A DNA stretch of 64,000 nucleotides from Mucilaginibacter arboris (GTDB taxonomy: Bacteria; Bacteroidota; Bacteroidia; Sphingobacteriales; Sphingobacteriaceae): the NCBI RefSeq assembly GCF_009754915.1, contig NZ_WPIK01000009.1, forward strand, positions 153,245 through 217,244, read 5' to 3'. The notes under the pieces are model-generated. The model was not told where the DNA came from, ran no database searches, and was given only the letters and a program-made list of their open reading frames with translations. How positions within the stretch are numbered: position 1 is the first letter of the stretch; every line of letters starts with the position of its first letter. Positions 45,269 through 54,479 of the stretch are shown piece by piece. Position numbers and translations under genes: made by a program.

Positions 45269-46312
45269 TTAAGGCAACTCTTGAAGCAATGGAAAATATT
45301 GATACAAGTTTTTAAAAAAACCTTCTTTCGATAAATACTTTTCCCATAATAATCTATTACTTTTTTGCAATTGTAAAAAATCATCAGAATGGATGGATTG
45401 ATGGAAGTCAAGGATAAATTGGCCTGCTTTATTTGCATCTTTTTCTTCAATCCAAACCACTTGTTTTTTCCAGTCGATAAACTCTTCAAAAGGCAAAACA
45501 CAATCTGTATTGATAAAAACAGGAATTCGGCCCGCACTCATTACCTCATACAATCTAAATGAATAATTGCCATGGCCACTAACACAAATATTATATTGGT
45601 TGTTAAATATATTATTTACAAAAGGTAGTTTTCCGTTAACCGGATCCCAACTTTGTTCTAAAGTAGTTAAGGTTATGTCTGTTTTTACATTCTTATTGTT
45701 TAAGCAGGCAACTATTGCGTCCCGGCGGGCTAAATATCCAAAGTTGTAATACAAGTTAAACTGCTTGCTAATTCCTGCAATAGCTAAAGCTTTATTAATG
45801 GTTCTTTTAAAGGCCAATTTAGTAGGGAGTTTAACAGGTGCAGCCTGGCCTCTGAAACCAATAGTTGGAGTTGTGGTTTTATTTAGCCAAAGCTCGTTTT
45901 CTGATAAGTTTTTTCGCTTCCTTAAATCTTTTGTATAAGCAGGCATTGCAAACTCATGATTATCCTTTAAACTTTTTAATAAAGAAGTACGAAAGATAAC
46001 AACATTGGAATGTTCGATTTTTTTAATTGGATCAAAATAATAAAACAGGATAATCTTTTTATTGAACTTTTTTGCCAGATCTGTCATGTCGATCAAGGCT
46101 TTTTTTAAATCCTCAATCTCACCTGGTTCATAACCGTAGTGTTTATAATTTTCCTCTGTGTAACCATATAATTTTTCGTAATTAACCGGGAAAATAAAAA
46201 AGTCTGCCAGCGCTGGTTCACTTACAATTGTTGTAGTTGCTGATAGGGGAGAGGATACTTCATCGACTTCAAATTTTATCGGATAACCCGACCCAATGTA
46301 GATTTTATACAT
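45269..46312 (-). CDS. Exostosin-like glycosyltransferase (GT47-type), copy 2
   Basis: A 347-residue protein whose C-terminal part, CVSGHGNYSFRLYEVMSAGRIPVFINTDCVLPFEEFIDWKKQVVWIEEKD, matches the exostosin domain, where this region binds the nucleotide sugar. The middle part TTPTIGFRGQAAP is shared with the paralogue at 55803-56906. Eukaryotic exostosins build heparan sulfate; bacterial relatives act in capsule synthesis. The donor is not known. Confidence 0.8.
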   Translation of the reverse strand: MYKIYIGSGYPIKFEVDEVSSPLSATTTIVSEPALADFFIFPVNYEKLYGYTEENYKHYGYEPGEIEDLKKALIDMTDLAKKFNKKIILFYYFDPIKKIEHSNVVIFRTSLLKSLKDNHEFAMPAYTKDLRKRKNLSENELWLNKTTTPTIGFRGQAAPVKLPTKLAFKRTINKALAIAGISKQFNLYYNFGYLARRDAIVACLNNKNVKTDITLTTLEQSWDPVNGKLPFVNNIFNNQYNICVSGHGNYSFRLYEVMSAGRIPVFINTDCVLPFEEFIDWKKQVVWIEEKDANKAGQFILDFHQSIHSDDFLQLQKSNRLLWEKYLSKEGFFKNLYQYFPLLQELP

Positions 46313-46535
46313 GAACTAAAGTAAATGTCAGTTTGCTTGTACTATTGAAAATATTTTTTTGATAATAAAATTTCCCTTAATTATTGTTTCTGATAATTCC
46401 AATATATCTTCCAAATCACAAAGAAAATAAGATGCTTTGTTTACAGTATAATTATTCATAAATGATTTGAATTATATAGAAAAACATGCCTTAAAAACAG
46501 TATGTAAATATTAGTAAAACTTATAGCAAAGATAT

Positions 46536-47474
46536 TTACCACATTCGCCAATCATTAGCATCAATTCCATACCACAATTTTGCATTTCTTTGCATGCCTA
46601 TAAACAGGCCAACATTAGAACTCATTGTACCTACAAAAACAGAAGATTTGTACAAAGCCTCTGAATCTGTTAATACTTTGATGGTCATTTCCTTCTTTGC
46701 TTCTTTGTTCAGCCGGTTATATGCACCTTCACTAAAACCTTTTTCACCTTCCTTGCAAAAAGTATAAATCCGATAATCAGTAAAAGAACTTTTTAGTTCG
46801 CTAATGTTTTTATAATCATCTGTAAAAACAAACAAGTTTTTTAAAGGAGTGATATTTTTGATGTAATTAATATATTCGTGTGCCGATGATACTTTAGCTT
46901 CTGTGACTTTATCTCCACTTCTTAAATGAACTCCTACATACTCAGTTGGCAGGTTTAAACCTTGAATTCTACCGTTTATCTCTTGTTGTATATCAGGTTG
47001 AAAATTCCAAACATTGTTTACAACCATCTGCAACGCACTTACTAAATTTCCGGATATTCCTAATTGTGGTATATCAAAAGTTTCATTTTGAAATTTTGCA
47101 TCTCTTATAAAAGTCCAAATATCCTGGGTCAAATAATCTATTCCCAAAGTTTTCCTAATGATTTTAGTTTTGATAATATTAGGGATCGTAGGCTTAATCT
47201 GATAGCTTCTTGCGTTATACTTTAAGTGTACTTTAGAATAGCTTTCCTCACAAAAAGGAAGGAAGTAATCTTCCCAGCCCTTATCATAAGAAAAATTATT
47301 GTCCCTGGACGATAGTACAAATTTGATGTTGTTTTTTAAGCAGAACAAAATAGCCAGGAACATGTGATTGATCTCAGAATATAATCCTGCTTGTATGCCA
47401 ACCCTAAAAACAAGTGTTTTTTGAAATGAATTATTAAGTTTATTATAATTTTCGATCCACTTTTTACTTTCCAT
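46536..47474 (-). CDS. NodZ/FUT8-like (GT23-type) fucosyltransferase candidate
   Basis: A 312-residue GT-B-type protein. VGVHLRSGDKVTEAKVSSAHEYINYI resembles the VGVHVRRTDKVGTEA motif of alpha-1,6-fucosyltransferases (NodZ, FUT8), and SSVFVGTMSSNVGLFIGM parallels their late FSSQV motif. The RSGD form, with Ser for the second Arg, is unusual. A GDP-fucose donor fits the gmd-fcl genes in the locus. It overlaps the upstream wzt gene by 11 bases. Another HxRxGD-type transferase is possible. Confidence 0.6.
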   Translation of the reverse strand: MESKKWIENYNKLNNSFQKTLVFRVGIQAGLYSEINHMFLAILFCLKNNIKFVLSSRDNNFSYDKGWEDYFLPFCEESYSKVHLKYNARSYQIKPTIPNIIKTKIIRKTLGIDYLTQDIWTFIRDAKFQNETFDIPQLGISGNLVSALQMVVNNVWNFQPDIQQEINGRIQGLNLPTEYVGVHLRSGDKVTEAKVSSAHEYINYIKNITPLKNLFVFTDDYKNISELKSSFTDYRIYTFCKEGEKGFSEGAYNRLNKEAKKEMTIKVLTDSEALYKSSVFVGTMSSNVGLFIGMQRNAKLWYGIDANDWRMW

Positions 47475-48729
47475 TTCGGTTGATTAAAAAGAAACCAAAA
47501 TCGTTATAGGTAATTTCTTTACCTGTGGCTGTTACACGCCCATGTTTAACTAGTGAAATTCCATCTGTGGTTAAATACCTTTCCATATTCGGATAATCCA
47601 ATTCAATGTTGATATAATATTCTCCGTTTACAAAATTATCCGGAAGCCGTAAATTATCTTTGAATGAAAATTTCCCTGGTCCGATTGTTACAATTTCGGC
47701 ATATAAATGTGCCGGACTATAAAAAGATACCAGCACACCTTCTAAAGTAAAAATTTTAACTTCAATGTTTAACTGTAGCGGTTCAACAGAAGATCCGTTA
47801 ATTTCAATTTCTAAATTATGCTGATCGGCATTTAATTCAATTAAAGCATCTTGTTTATGATTAATCAAAATCTGATCTATTGCTAAAGCAGCATGTTTAA
47901 CCTTAATTAATTCTTTTAAATCCTTGTTTTCTTGTACAGTCCCCTGCTCTTTATAAAAATGGATTGCCTGCTCAACAGAGCCATTGTAACCAATATTGCC
48001 CTTATCCAGCACAATACCTTTCTTACAAAGCTGTTTAACAGAAGCCATATTATGGCTAACAAATAATACTGTTCGGCCTTCGCCCTGGCTTACTTCCCCC
48101 ATTTTCCCTAGGCACTTTTTCTGAAATTCTGCATCGCCTACAGCTAAAACTTCATCCACAATTAATATTTCAGATTCCAAATGGGCTGCAACAGCAAAAG
48201 CTAAGCGAACGTACATGCCAGAGGAGTAGCGCTTAACGGGTGTATCTACATAACGTTCAACACCTGCAAAATCAACAATTTCATCAAATTTGGCTGCAAT
48301 TTCTTTTTTACGCATACCCAAAATGGCACCATTTAAAAAAATGTTTTCGCGGCCGCTTAACTCTGGATGAAAACCGGTTCCAACTTCCAACAGACTTGCA
48401 ATCCGGCCTTTTACTTTAATATTGCCTGTAGTAGGGGCGGTTACGCGGCTCAATAATTTTAAAAGGGTACTTTTTCCGGCACCATTACGTCCAATAATAC
48501 CCACAGCATCGCCTTGTTTAATATCGAAGTTTATATCTTTTAAACTCCAAACAATATCACTGCTACCTTTGCTTGTACGGTCATTGGTTTCACCAATTTT
48601 TAAATAAGGGTCTTCTTTGCCCCGAACCCTGGCAAACCATCTTTCTAAATCCCTGGATATGGTACCTGTGCCAATTTGGCCTAATTGATATGCTTTAGAA
48701 ATATTTTTAACTTGAATGGCTGTAGGCAT
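47464..48729 (-). CDS. Polysaccharide ABC exporter ATPase (Wzt-like), copy 2
   Basis: A 421-residue ATPase that drives export of a lipid-linked polysaccharide with Wzm. Walker A is GIIGRNGAGKST (residues 77-88), the signature is RYSSGM, and Walker B is ILIVDEVLAVGD. After about residue 240 comes a beta-sandwich tail (HNLEIEINGSSVEPLQLNIEVKIFTLEGVLVSFYS), which in Wzt proteins recognises the polysaccharide end. The ATPase half is nearly identical to the protein at 54480-55751, but the tails are unrelated by eye. No second Wzm is present. Confidence 0.92.
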   Translation of the reverse strand: MPTAIQVKNISKAYQLGQIGTGTISRDLERWFARVRGKEDPYLKIGETNDRTSKGSSDIVWSLKDINFDIKQGDAVGIIGRNGAGKSTLLKLLSRVTAPTTGNIKVKGRIASLLEVGTGFHPELSGRENIFLNGAILGMRKKEIAAKFDEIVDFAGVERYVDTPVKRYSSGMYVRLAFAVAAHLESEILIVDEVLAVGDAEFQKKCLGKMGEVSQGEGRTVLFVSHNMASVKQLCKKGIVLDKGNIGYNGSVEQAIHFYKEQGTVQENKDLKELIKVKHAALAIDQILINHKQDALIELNADQHNLEIEINGSSVEPLQLNIEVKIFTLEGVLVSFYSPAHLYAEIVTIGPGKFSFKDNLRLPDNFVNGEYYINIELDYPNMERYLTTDGISLVKHGRVTATGKEITYNDFGFFLINRNGK

Positions 48730-48811
48730 ATTTAATAATACGGGTTAATAAAACCATTAAATTAACTCCGTTTAAAATGGTAAAGATGAAATTATATATT
48801 ATGCGAAAATT

Positions 48812-49414
48812 TTATGAAGTCGTTTTTTTTATGAAACCGGAAGTATTTCTTTCACCAATTTTTTTTGCAGGCACACCGCCCCAAATTTCATAAGCTGGTA
48901 TAGGTTTAGTTACTACTGCCCCAGCAGCAACAACAGCTCCGGTTCCAATTACAGCACCTTTTAATACTACTACATTACATCCAAGCCACACATCGTTACC
49001 AATAGTAATGGCGGCTCTCGTGCCAACCTGACTATGCATTAACTTGTTAATATTTATTCCATGGTCATGATCAATAAATCTACAACCTGAGGCAATTAAA
49101 CAATCATTACCTACTGTAATTCCTTCTGTGATATTGAATTCGCAACCATTACCAATAAAAACAGTATCTCCTATGATAATAGATGGTCCCGGAAGCCAGG
49201 GATTATCATATTTGAAGTAAATATGTTGTTCAAGCTTACAGTTTTTACCTATCTCTACCTGATGAGGCCAGGTGACGGAAAGTTTAGGTACAACAGTACC
49301 TCTGCCTATCTTCATTCCGATACAGGAAAACCATAAATATCGAATCTTGCTATTAAAACTGCTTCCTAGTTGAAAACGAAGAACAAAACCAGCCTTTTGA
49401 ATAAATTTAAGCAA
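48812..49414 (-). CDS. Hexapeptide-repeat acetyltransferase
   Basis: A 200-residue left-handed beta-helix acyltransferase. Hexapeptide turns run from IGRGTVVPKLSV to VVVLKGAVIGTGAVVAAGAVVTKPIPAYEIWGGVPAKKIG, the usual ending. FIDHDHGI carries the catalytic histidine. It probably O-acetylates a sugar of the exported polymer; it is a different subgroup from the WcaF-like protein at 25859. Confidence 0.85.
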   Translation of the reverse strand: MLKFIQKAGFVLRFQLGSSFNSKIRYLWFSCIGMKIGRGTVVPKLSVTWPHQVEIGKNCKLEQHIYFKYDNPWLPGPSIIIGDTVFIGNGCEFNITEGITVGNDCLIASGCRFIDHDHGININKLMHSQVGTRAAITIGNDVWLGCNVVVLKGAVIGTGAVVAAGAVVTKPIPAYEIWGGVPAKKIGERNTSGFIKKTTS

Positions 49415-49478
49415 ATTGTTGATGTGCAGTTTTTTTTACTTCTTAAAAAATTCCAATTACCTTGCTAACTCTTACACC

Positions 49479-50402
49479 CTAAAAAAGCACTTTAAGAATT
49501 TGCAAGTATGTTACAGGTTTATACCACAAGTAATTAAATATGTTTTTCAATGAAAATAGATACTTCTTTGCCTCGATGTAATTTTTCACGAGAATATAAT
49601 GACTAATAACCATTGAAAGATCTGTTTTTAATATTTCATGAAAGGTTTTTGGATGGGTTTTATCCGTGCCGAATTCATATAGTATTTTTAGTTTCCTTTC
49701 TCCCGCATTGTTTTCATGACTATTAGTAACAGATTCATCTGATATTGCATAAACAGTAGTATACTGATCAATAAAATAAAAGCCTAATTTTTCTATAGCT
49801 GCCGCACGCAGAGCAAAATCAAAATCGCAAGCTGTACCTATAATACTTGCCGGCCTGGAACCTAAACTTTTAGCTGAAGTTGTTGGCAATATAAAACCAT
49901 CATTTGGACACTGTTGTAGCATTGCCATAGCAACACTATCTTTTTGTTTACCTTTAAATGAAGCACTTCTTTTAAAATCGTCATTTACTTTATCAGAGCT
50001 TTTATAATCATATTCATTAGAAAAAAACAATTGTTTACCAAAAACGATACAATTAAGATTTTTTTGAGCTTCTCTTAAAAGAGTACTTATTGATTCTTCT
50101 AAAAAATAATCATCATCATGCATTAAACAAAAGTACTCTCCTTTTGCTTTTTCTATTAAATATCCAACATTTTCATTTTGTCCCTTGCTTGGTATGTGAT
50201 GCTCATATTTCAAAGAAACATTAGCTGGTAGCATACTTATAACATCTTCAATATCAGTATAAACACTTTTTGGAGAATCGTCACCAATTAAAATTTCTAT
50301 ATTATATTCCGAAATTTCTTTTTGATCTATTATTGAAGTAATTAGTCTTTTTAATAAAGCAGGCCTCTGATAGGTAGGAATGCCAATAGATAGGGTAATC
50401 AT
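49479..50402 (-). CDS. Glycosyltransferase, GT2
   Basis: A 307-residue GT-A enzyme: LSIGIPTYQRPALLKRLITSII, IGDDSPKSVYTDIEDV, and the DXD region in FCLMHDDDYFLEESISTLL. CDFDFALRAAAIEKLGFYF is the likely base region. The donor is unknown. The gene is AT-rich and lies in the stretch that has few dispersed motifs. Confidence 0.88.
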   Translation of the reverse strand: MITLSIGIPTYQRPALLKRLITSIIDQKEISEYNIEILIGDDSPKSVYTDIEDVISMLPANVSLKYEHHIPSKGQNENVGYLIEKAKGEYFCLMHDDDYFLEESISTLLREAQKNLNCIVFGKQLFFSNEYDYKSSDKVNDDFKRSASFKGKQKDSVAMAMLQQCPNDGFILPTTSAKSLGSRPASIIGTACDFDFALRAAAIEKLGFYFIDQYTTVYAISDESVTNSHENNAGERKLKILYEFGTDKTHPKTFHEILKTDLSMVISHYILVKNYIEAKKYLFSLKNIFNYLWYKPVTYLQILKVLF

Positions 50403-50533
50403 TTAGTTTTGTTTGCTTATAGTTGCTTCAAAGTTACCTTGTGATTATAATGGAATAATTATAATATAGTTATAAAATAAGCATTGACCATTAAGAACAA
50501 TAGATAAGTTTTTCTTCCTTAGTTATCTAACTA

Positions 50534-51397
50534 CTAATTCAAATGTTTAAAATCTCTTAACTTAATTTTTAGAAGCTGAACTCTTTTCCAATTCTCACCA
50601 ATTAGTTTTTTAACTACTTGATAATCTTTTGTAAGATAATAAGTTAATTGAGATATAGTATAAAATTTATTTATTACAGTAGGTTCATATACAAAAGATA
50701 AAGTCAGCATTGCATAAATATTACTATTCAATATTTCAGTATCATTATTGTAGGATCGTGTATTAAAATTGAAATTATGAATTACATAAGTTTCAGAAAT
50801 GTGCCTTATTCGAAACCCTAAATATTTAAGTCGTGATCCGTATTCTAAATAAACTGAGCCAAACTTAAAATCCTCATTATTTAAAATATTTGATGTTATT
50901 ACTTTTTGCGGGTAAATACTTGCCCCACAAGAAATTGCTCTTGAATTCTGAGGGTCTTTAGGCGTTATTGAAAAACCTCTAGGATGAATTTCACTAGGAA
51001 CGGGGTGAGGTGGAGGCAAAGGAGTTTCTGTTGTATTATATTCTCCAATAACCCATATTGCATCGGGGTCTTCTGCTATTTTATCTAAACATATCTTCAA
51101 ATGATCTTGTGGAAATGTATGATCGTCGTCCATAGTTCTGATATGTGTTCCACCGCAACTTTTAGCAACAAAATTTCTATTGGCATAAAGGCCTTTTTTA
51201 GGCCCTTCTAAATATTTAGCATCATACCTATTAGACAAATTTCTATTTTGTAGGATAAATTCTTCTGTGGAAGAGTCATCAGATATCACAATCTCAGACC
51301 AGATGTGAGGTTGCTGATATAAGCTTTTTAAACAAGTTTCTAATAAATCAGGTCTGTTTCTGGTAACTAAAGCAATACTTAATCTATAATTATCCAT
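50534..51397 (-). CDS. Glycosyltransferase, GT2
   Basis: A 287-residue GT-A enzyme: LSIALVTRNRPDLLETCLKSLYQQ, ISDDSSTEEFI, GPKKGLYANRNFVAKSCGGTHIRTMDDDHTFP (DXD). It is related in form to the protein at 37951. It overlaps the upstream GT4 gene by eight bases, so the two are translationally linked. Confidence 0.88.
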   Translation of the reverse strand: MDNYRLSIALVTRNRPDLLETCLKSLYQQPHIWSEIVISDDSSTEEFILQNRNLSNRYDAKYLEGPKKGLYANRNFVAKSCGGTHIRTMDDDHTFPQDHLKICLDKIAEDPDAIWVIGEYNTTETPLPPPHPVPSEIHPRGFSITPKDPQNSRAISCGASIYPQKVITSNILNNEDFKFGSVYLEYGSRLKYLGFRIRHISETYVIHNFNFNTRSYNNDTEILNSNIYAMLTLSFVYEPTVINKFYTISQLTYYLTKDYQVVKKLIGENWKRVQLLKIKLRDFKHLN

Positions 51398-52565
51398 TAA
51401 GCGTTTTTAATGAATTTTCAAATGTCTGTAAATAAACAGGTGCTAAGTTTTCTAATATGTACCTTTTAGATACTTCAATACACTTATTTGATAACCTTTC
51501 GTAAGCATCTTCATTTAAGTTTAAAAGATATTTTACTTTTTCAACTAAATTTTCAATTTTTCCGGGTTCAATTAAAAGTGTAGGATCAACTTGATTTAGC
51601 ATATCTGCCACACCTGGTATATTATATGCTACAACTGGTATTCCTGCAGCTAATTGCTCTAAAACAGCAAATCCAAAGCCTTCCATGTATGAAGGAAATA
51701 CTCCAACTTTTGTTTTCTCAAGCAGATAAGATAATTGATTTGGTTTAAAAGTAGATGTTATCTTTAATAGATTGAAAACACTATCATCAAAATCGCTTTT
51801 GACCATATCTTCAGACACTACGCAACCCAAAATATGAATTTCTTTTAATTCACTGTTTTTTATTAAAAAATTAGAGATACTTCTCCAATCTTTAATGCCC
51901 TTTACAAAACTCCATGAACCTAAAAATGAGATGATAGCATTGTTTTTTTTTCTTACACTTGGATCTAAATATAAACCTGTAAGAACATGTTGTGGTAGAC
52001 CATTGGGAATAAAAACTAACTTGTTTTTTTCTACTCCGTTTTTAATAAAATATTCATATTCATGAGTATTTAAACAATGAACAACGTCTGCATATTTTAA
52101 TGATGCTTCAAAATCTTCAAGCGTTAAATCTTTGTATAAGCTTCTAATATAAGAACCAGCAATACCCTTTATACTTTTTTTTGCTTTCCCTTCGGCTTCA
52201 AGCACTTTTGCGTATCGCTCAATTTTTTCAGCCGCTACTATATATAGTGGACGAATACCATGTGAACGAACAAATAAAACGCCTTTAAATCCAAATGATT
52301 CTTTAGGGAAAGCAACATTTTCAAAGTTTGCATCTATAACATTGTATTTAAAAGCATTTTTTTGTAGATAATTTAAAAGCTTTTCAGTGAAAGAACTTCC
52401 AAAAACCCTTTGAAATTTATTTTGTCCTTTTGGGTATAAGTCTGAATAGTCAACTTTTTCAACCAAATGACCGGCCTTCTTGTACTCCTGGATCAGCTCG
52501 TAGTGAACTCTACCCAATCCAGAATCATTATTTATTACCCCATGCGAAACAATTAAAATTTTCAT
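51390..52565 (-). CDS. Glycosyltransferase, GT4
   Basis: A 391-residue GT-B enzyme: IVSHGVINNDSGLGRVHYELIQEYKKAG, AIISFLGSWSFVKGIKDWRSI and the EX7E region in VFPSYMEGFGFAVLEQLAAGIPVVAYN. It follows a GT2 gene by eight bases, repeating the GT2-GT4 order at 39867-41959. Confidence 0.9.
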   Translation of the reverse strand: MKILIVSHGVINNDSGLGRVHYELIQEYKKAGHLVEKVDYSDLYPKGQNKFQRVFGSSFTEKLLNYLQKNAFKYNVIDANFENVAFPKESFGFKGVLFVRSHGIRPLYIVAAEKIERYAKVLEAEGKAKKSIKGIAGSYIRSLYKDLTLEDFEASLKYADVVHCLNTHEYEYFIKNGVEKNKLVFIPNGLPQHVLTGLYLDPSVRKKNNAIISFLGSWSFVKGIKDWRSISNFLIKNSELKEIHILGCVVSEDMVKSDFDDSVFNLLKITSTFKPNQLSYLLEKTKVGVFPSYMEGFGFAVLEQLAAGIPVVAYNIPGVADMLNQVDPTLLIEPGKIENLVEKVKYLLNLNEDAYERLSNKCIEVSKRYILENLAPVYLQTFENSLKTLNG

Positions 52566-52573
52566 TACGATAA

Positions 52574-53530
52574 CTATTTGCTGAATGAATACTTTAATTG
52601 TTTAAAGAAAAACTTTTTATTAAAGCTATACAGTTGTTTACAAGTTTTATAAAATCTGCCAATATTAGAAGGGCTTTTAATGGTTTCAAATAACTTAAAC
52701 ATAAATTCTTCACCTAATTGCTTAAATACTTTTTTGGAAGAATCTATATTTTCCGGAAAGTCTTTTAATATTTGATATCGAACGACCGATCTTTCTCTAA
52801 AGTGGTTTAAGGGAGATTTTACTCCTTTTGCAAAATTATTAGTTCCTTGCCTAAAGTAGTTTAGTGCAGAACTTATATAACTTATTTTACAATTCTGAGC
52901 TATATACAAAAAAAAGTACCAGTCTCCTGAATATCGGAATAAATTTAAATTATGAAATAAACGATCATCAACAAGATTCTTTTTAAAAATCATTGCACTT
53001 GTATTATTTATAGTACAATCATAAATCAGGTAATTATTAACTTCATCCTTACCTGTTGTTAAATAATCAAAATCCCAACGATTGGTTTTAAAGTTGCTAT
53101 TTCTGTATTTTTTATAAAAATCAGTTTCAATTTTTTTATCTCTGACTACGCTCGAATCACAATATACGATTCCAACTTCCGGATCGTTGGTAAATCTTTT
53201 TACTGCTTCTTTTAAAAATGACAGGTCTGCATAATCATCACTTTCTGCTATCCATATATACTTTCCATTTGCTGTATTTATACCTTTTTGCCATTGTTTA
53301 AAGGTAGAACTACTGTTCTTCTCATTAAAGAGAATTTTGCTAACTTTTTTATTGTTTTTATATGGTTCAATAATTTCTCTACTATTATCTGTAGAACAAT
53401 CATCAAGTATAATTAGCTCAAAGTCCTGGTAGGACTGATTTAATACTGACTCTATACGTTTTATTAAGTAATTAGAATGATTGTAATTTGGAATGATAAC
53501 AGAAACCTGAGGAATTATCTTTGTGTCCAT
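52574..53530 (-). CDS. Glycosyltransferase, GT2
   Basis: A 318-residue GT-A enzyme: VSVIIPNYNHSNYLIKRIESVLNQ, LDDCSTDNSREIIEPY and YIWIAESDDYADLSFLKEA (DXD). It is a paralogue of the protein at 40955-41959. It overlaps the upstream gene by 16 bases. An exact 10-base motif core at 53215 falls in LKEAV but lacks the arm and is probably chance codon use. Confidence 0.9.
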   Translation of the reverse strand: MDTKIIPQVSVIIPNYNHSNYLIKRIESVLNQSYQDFELIILDDCSTDNSREIIEPYKNNKKVSKILFNEKNSSSTFKQWQKGINTANGKYIWIAESDDYADLSFLKEAVKRFTNDPEVGIVYCDSSVVRDKKIETDFYKKYRNSNFKTNRWDFDYLTTGKDEVNNYLIYDCTINNTSAMIFKKNLVDDRLFHNLNLFRYSGDWYFFLYIAQNCKISYISSALNYFRQGTNNFAKGVKSPLNHFRERSVVRYQILKDFPENIDSSKKVFKQLGEEFMFKLFETIKSPSNIGRFYKTCKQLYSFNKKFFFKQLKYSFSK

Positions 53531-54390
53531 AAGATATTTTTAGTATGCCCAAAAACTATCACTTTTATAACTGTTAACCCCTTAATCACAGAAAAAAATT
53601 TTATAAAACCATAATTTAAACCTATGCCGAAAAGTTTAATTAACGGATATTTAAAGTTAAGCATTCGTAGTAAAAAAGTAATTTTATTATTCCATTCTAC
53701 TTTCATTTGAGTTTTTCGATTGATTTTTCCTTTCGGTAATAAAAGTTTCCATTTGTTATGAAATTTAATAGTTTCATCGATCCAGCTTTTATTATAAGAA
53801 CCCATAGAAAGATGTTCTAATAAAACTTTATTAGTTACTAAAACTTTCTTACTCAGCCCAATATTAAAAGAAAAATCTAAATCATAACAATGGAAATTAT
53901 TAAAAGTGGATTCATCAAATTTATTTTTCATCCAAATTTCTTTTTTTGTAAATAAAAATACTCCATCAAGACAAACCACTTCTTCGAAGCTTTGATATAG
54001 ATAATTGACATATTCATTCTTTTTGTGTTTAGAATGCTGCACAATGTGTATAGGGTCAAGCTCTTTCAGCCCGCTTAATAAACCACTAGGCGAAAGACTT
54101 TTATATTTGCTTCCACCTATACCAATTACGCCTGTTGTTAAATCTGTTTCAAATTTTTTCATTAAAGGTTCTGGCCAATTTATTGTCTTAAAAGCAATAT
54201 CTTCATGTACAAAACATAAATATGGAAATTTTGCTTTTTCTGCGCCTATATTATAAGCTTTGCAAATTCCCATTTCCCCTTTATTTTCTATTGCAATTAT
54301 CTCATATTCTATCTTAATTGTCTGCTCAAGATTTTTCTTAAGATTTTCTAAAAAAATCGGTTGATATGTTGAAACTACAATTGAAATCAT
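53515..54390 (-). CDS. Glycosyltransferase, GT2-like
   Basis: A 291-residue protein with ISIVVSTYQPIFLENLKKNLEQT, the region GICKAYNIGAEKAKFPYLCFVHEDIAF (HED in the DXD position) and HCYDLDFSFNIGLSKKVLVTNKVLLEHL. This is the form of GT2-like proteins that often occur next to rhamnosyl- or galactofuranosyl-type genes. The specificity is unknown. It follows the wzt gene by 89 bases. Confidence 0.8.
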   Translation of the reverse strand: MISIVVSTYQPIFLENLKKNLEQTIKIEYEIIAIENKGEMGICKAYNIGAEKAKFPYLCFVHEDIAFKTINWPEPLMKKFETDLTTGVIGIGGSKYKSLSPSGLLSGLKELDPIHIVQHSKHKKNEYVNYLYQSFEEVVCLDGVFLFTKKEIWMKNKFDESTFNNFHCYDLDFSFNIGLSKKVLVTNKVLLEHLSMGSYNKSWIDETIKFHNKWKLLLPKGKINRKTQMKVEWNNKITFLLRMLNFKYPLIKLFGIGLNYGFIKFFSVIKGLTVIKVIVFGHTKNILWTQR

Positions 54391-54479
54391 TTAAATATAG
54401 CTAATATAATATGTAACGTTTTTAGATTTAACTTATTTGAGCAAGGTAAAGTGATTAATAGAATTATAAACTTCTAAAG

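Noticed and set aside
45205..45537. Minus-strand open frame overlapping the exostosin-like gene
   Set aside because: It is a shadow of the well-supported gene at 45269-46312 in another frame.
53215..53224. Dispersed-motif copy in the GT2 gene at 52574
   Set aside because: The 10-base core is present, but the flanking A-rich arm and the AT end are missing; AAAGAAGC is common from Lys-Glu-Ala codons.
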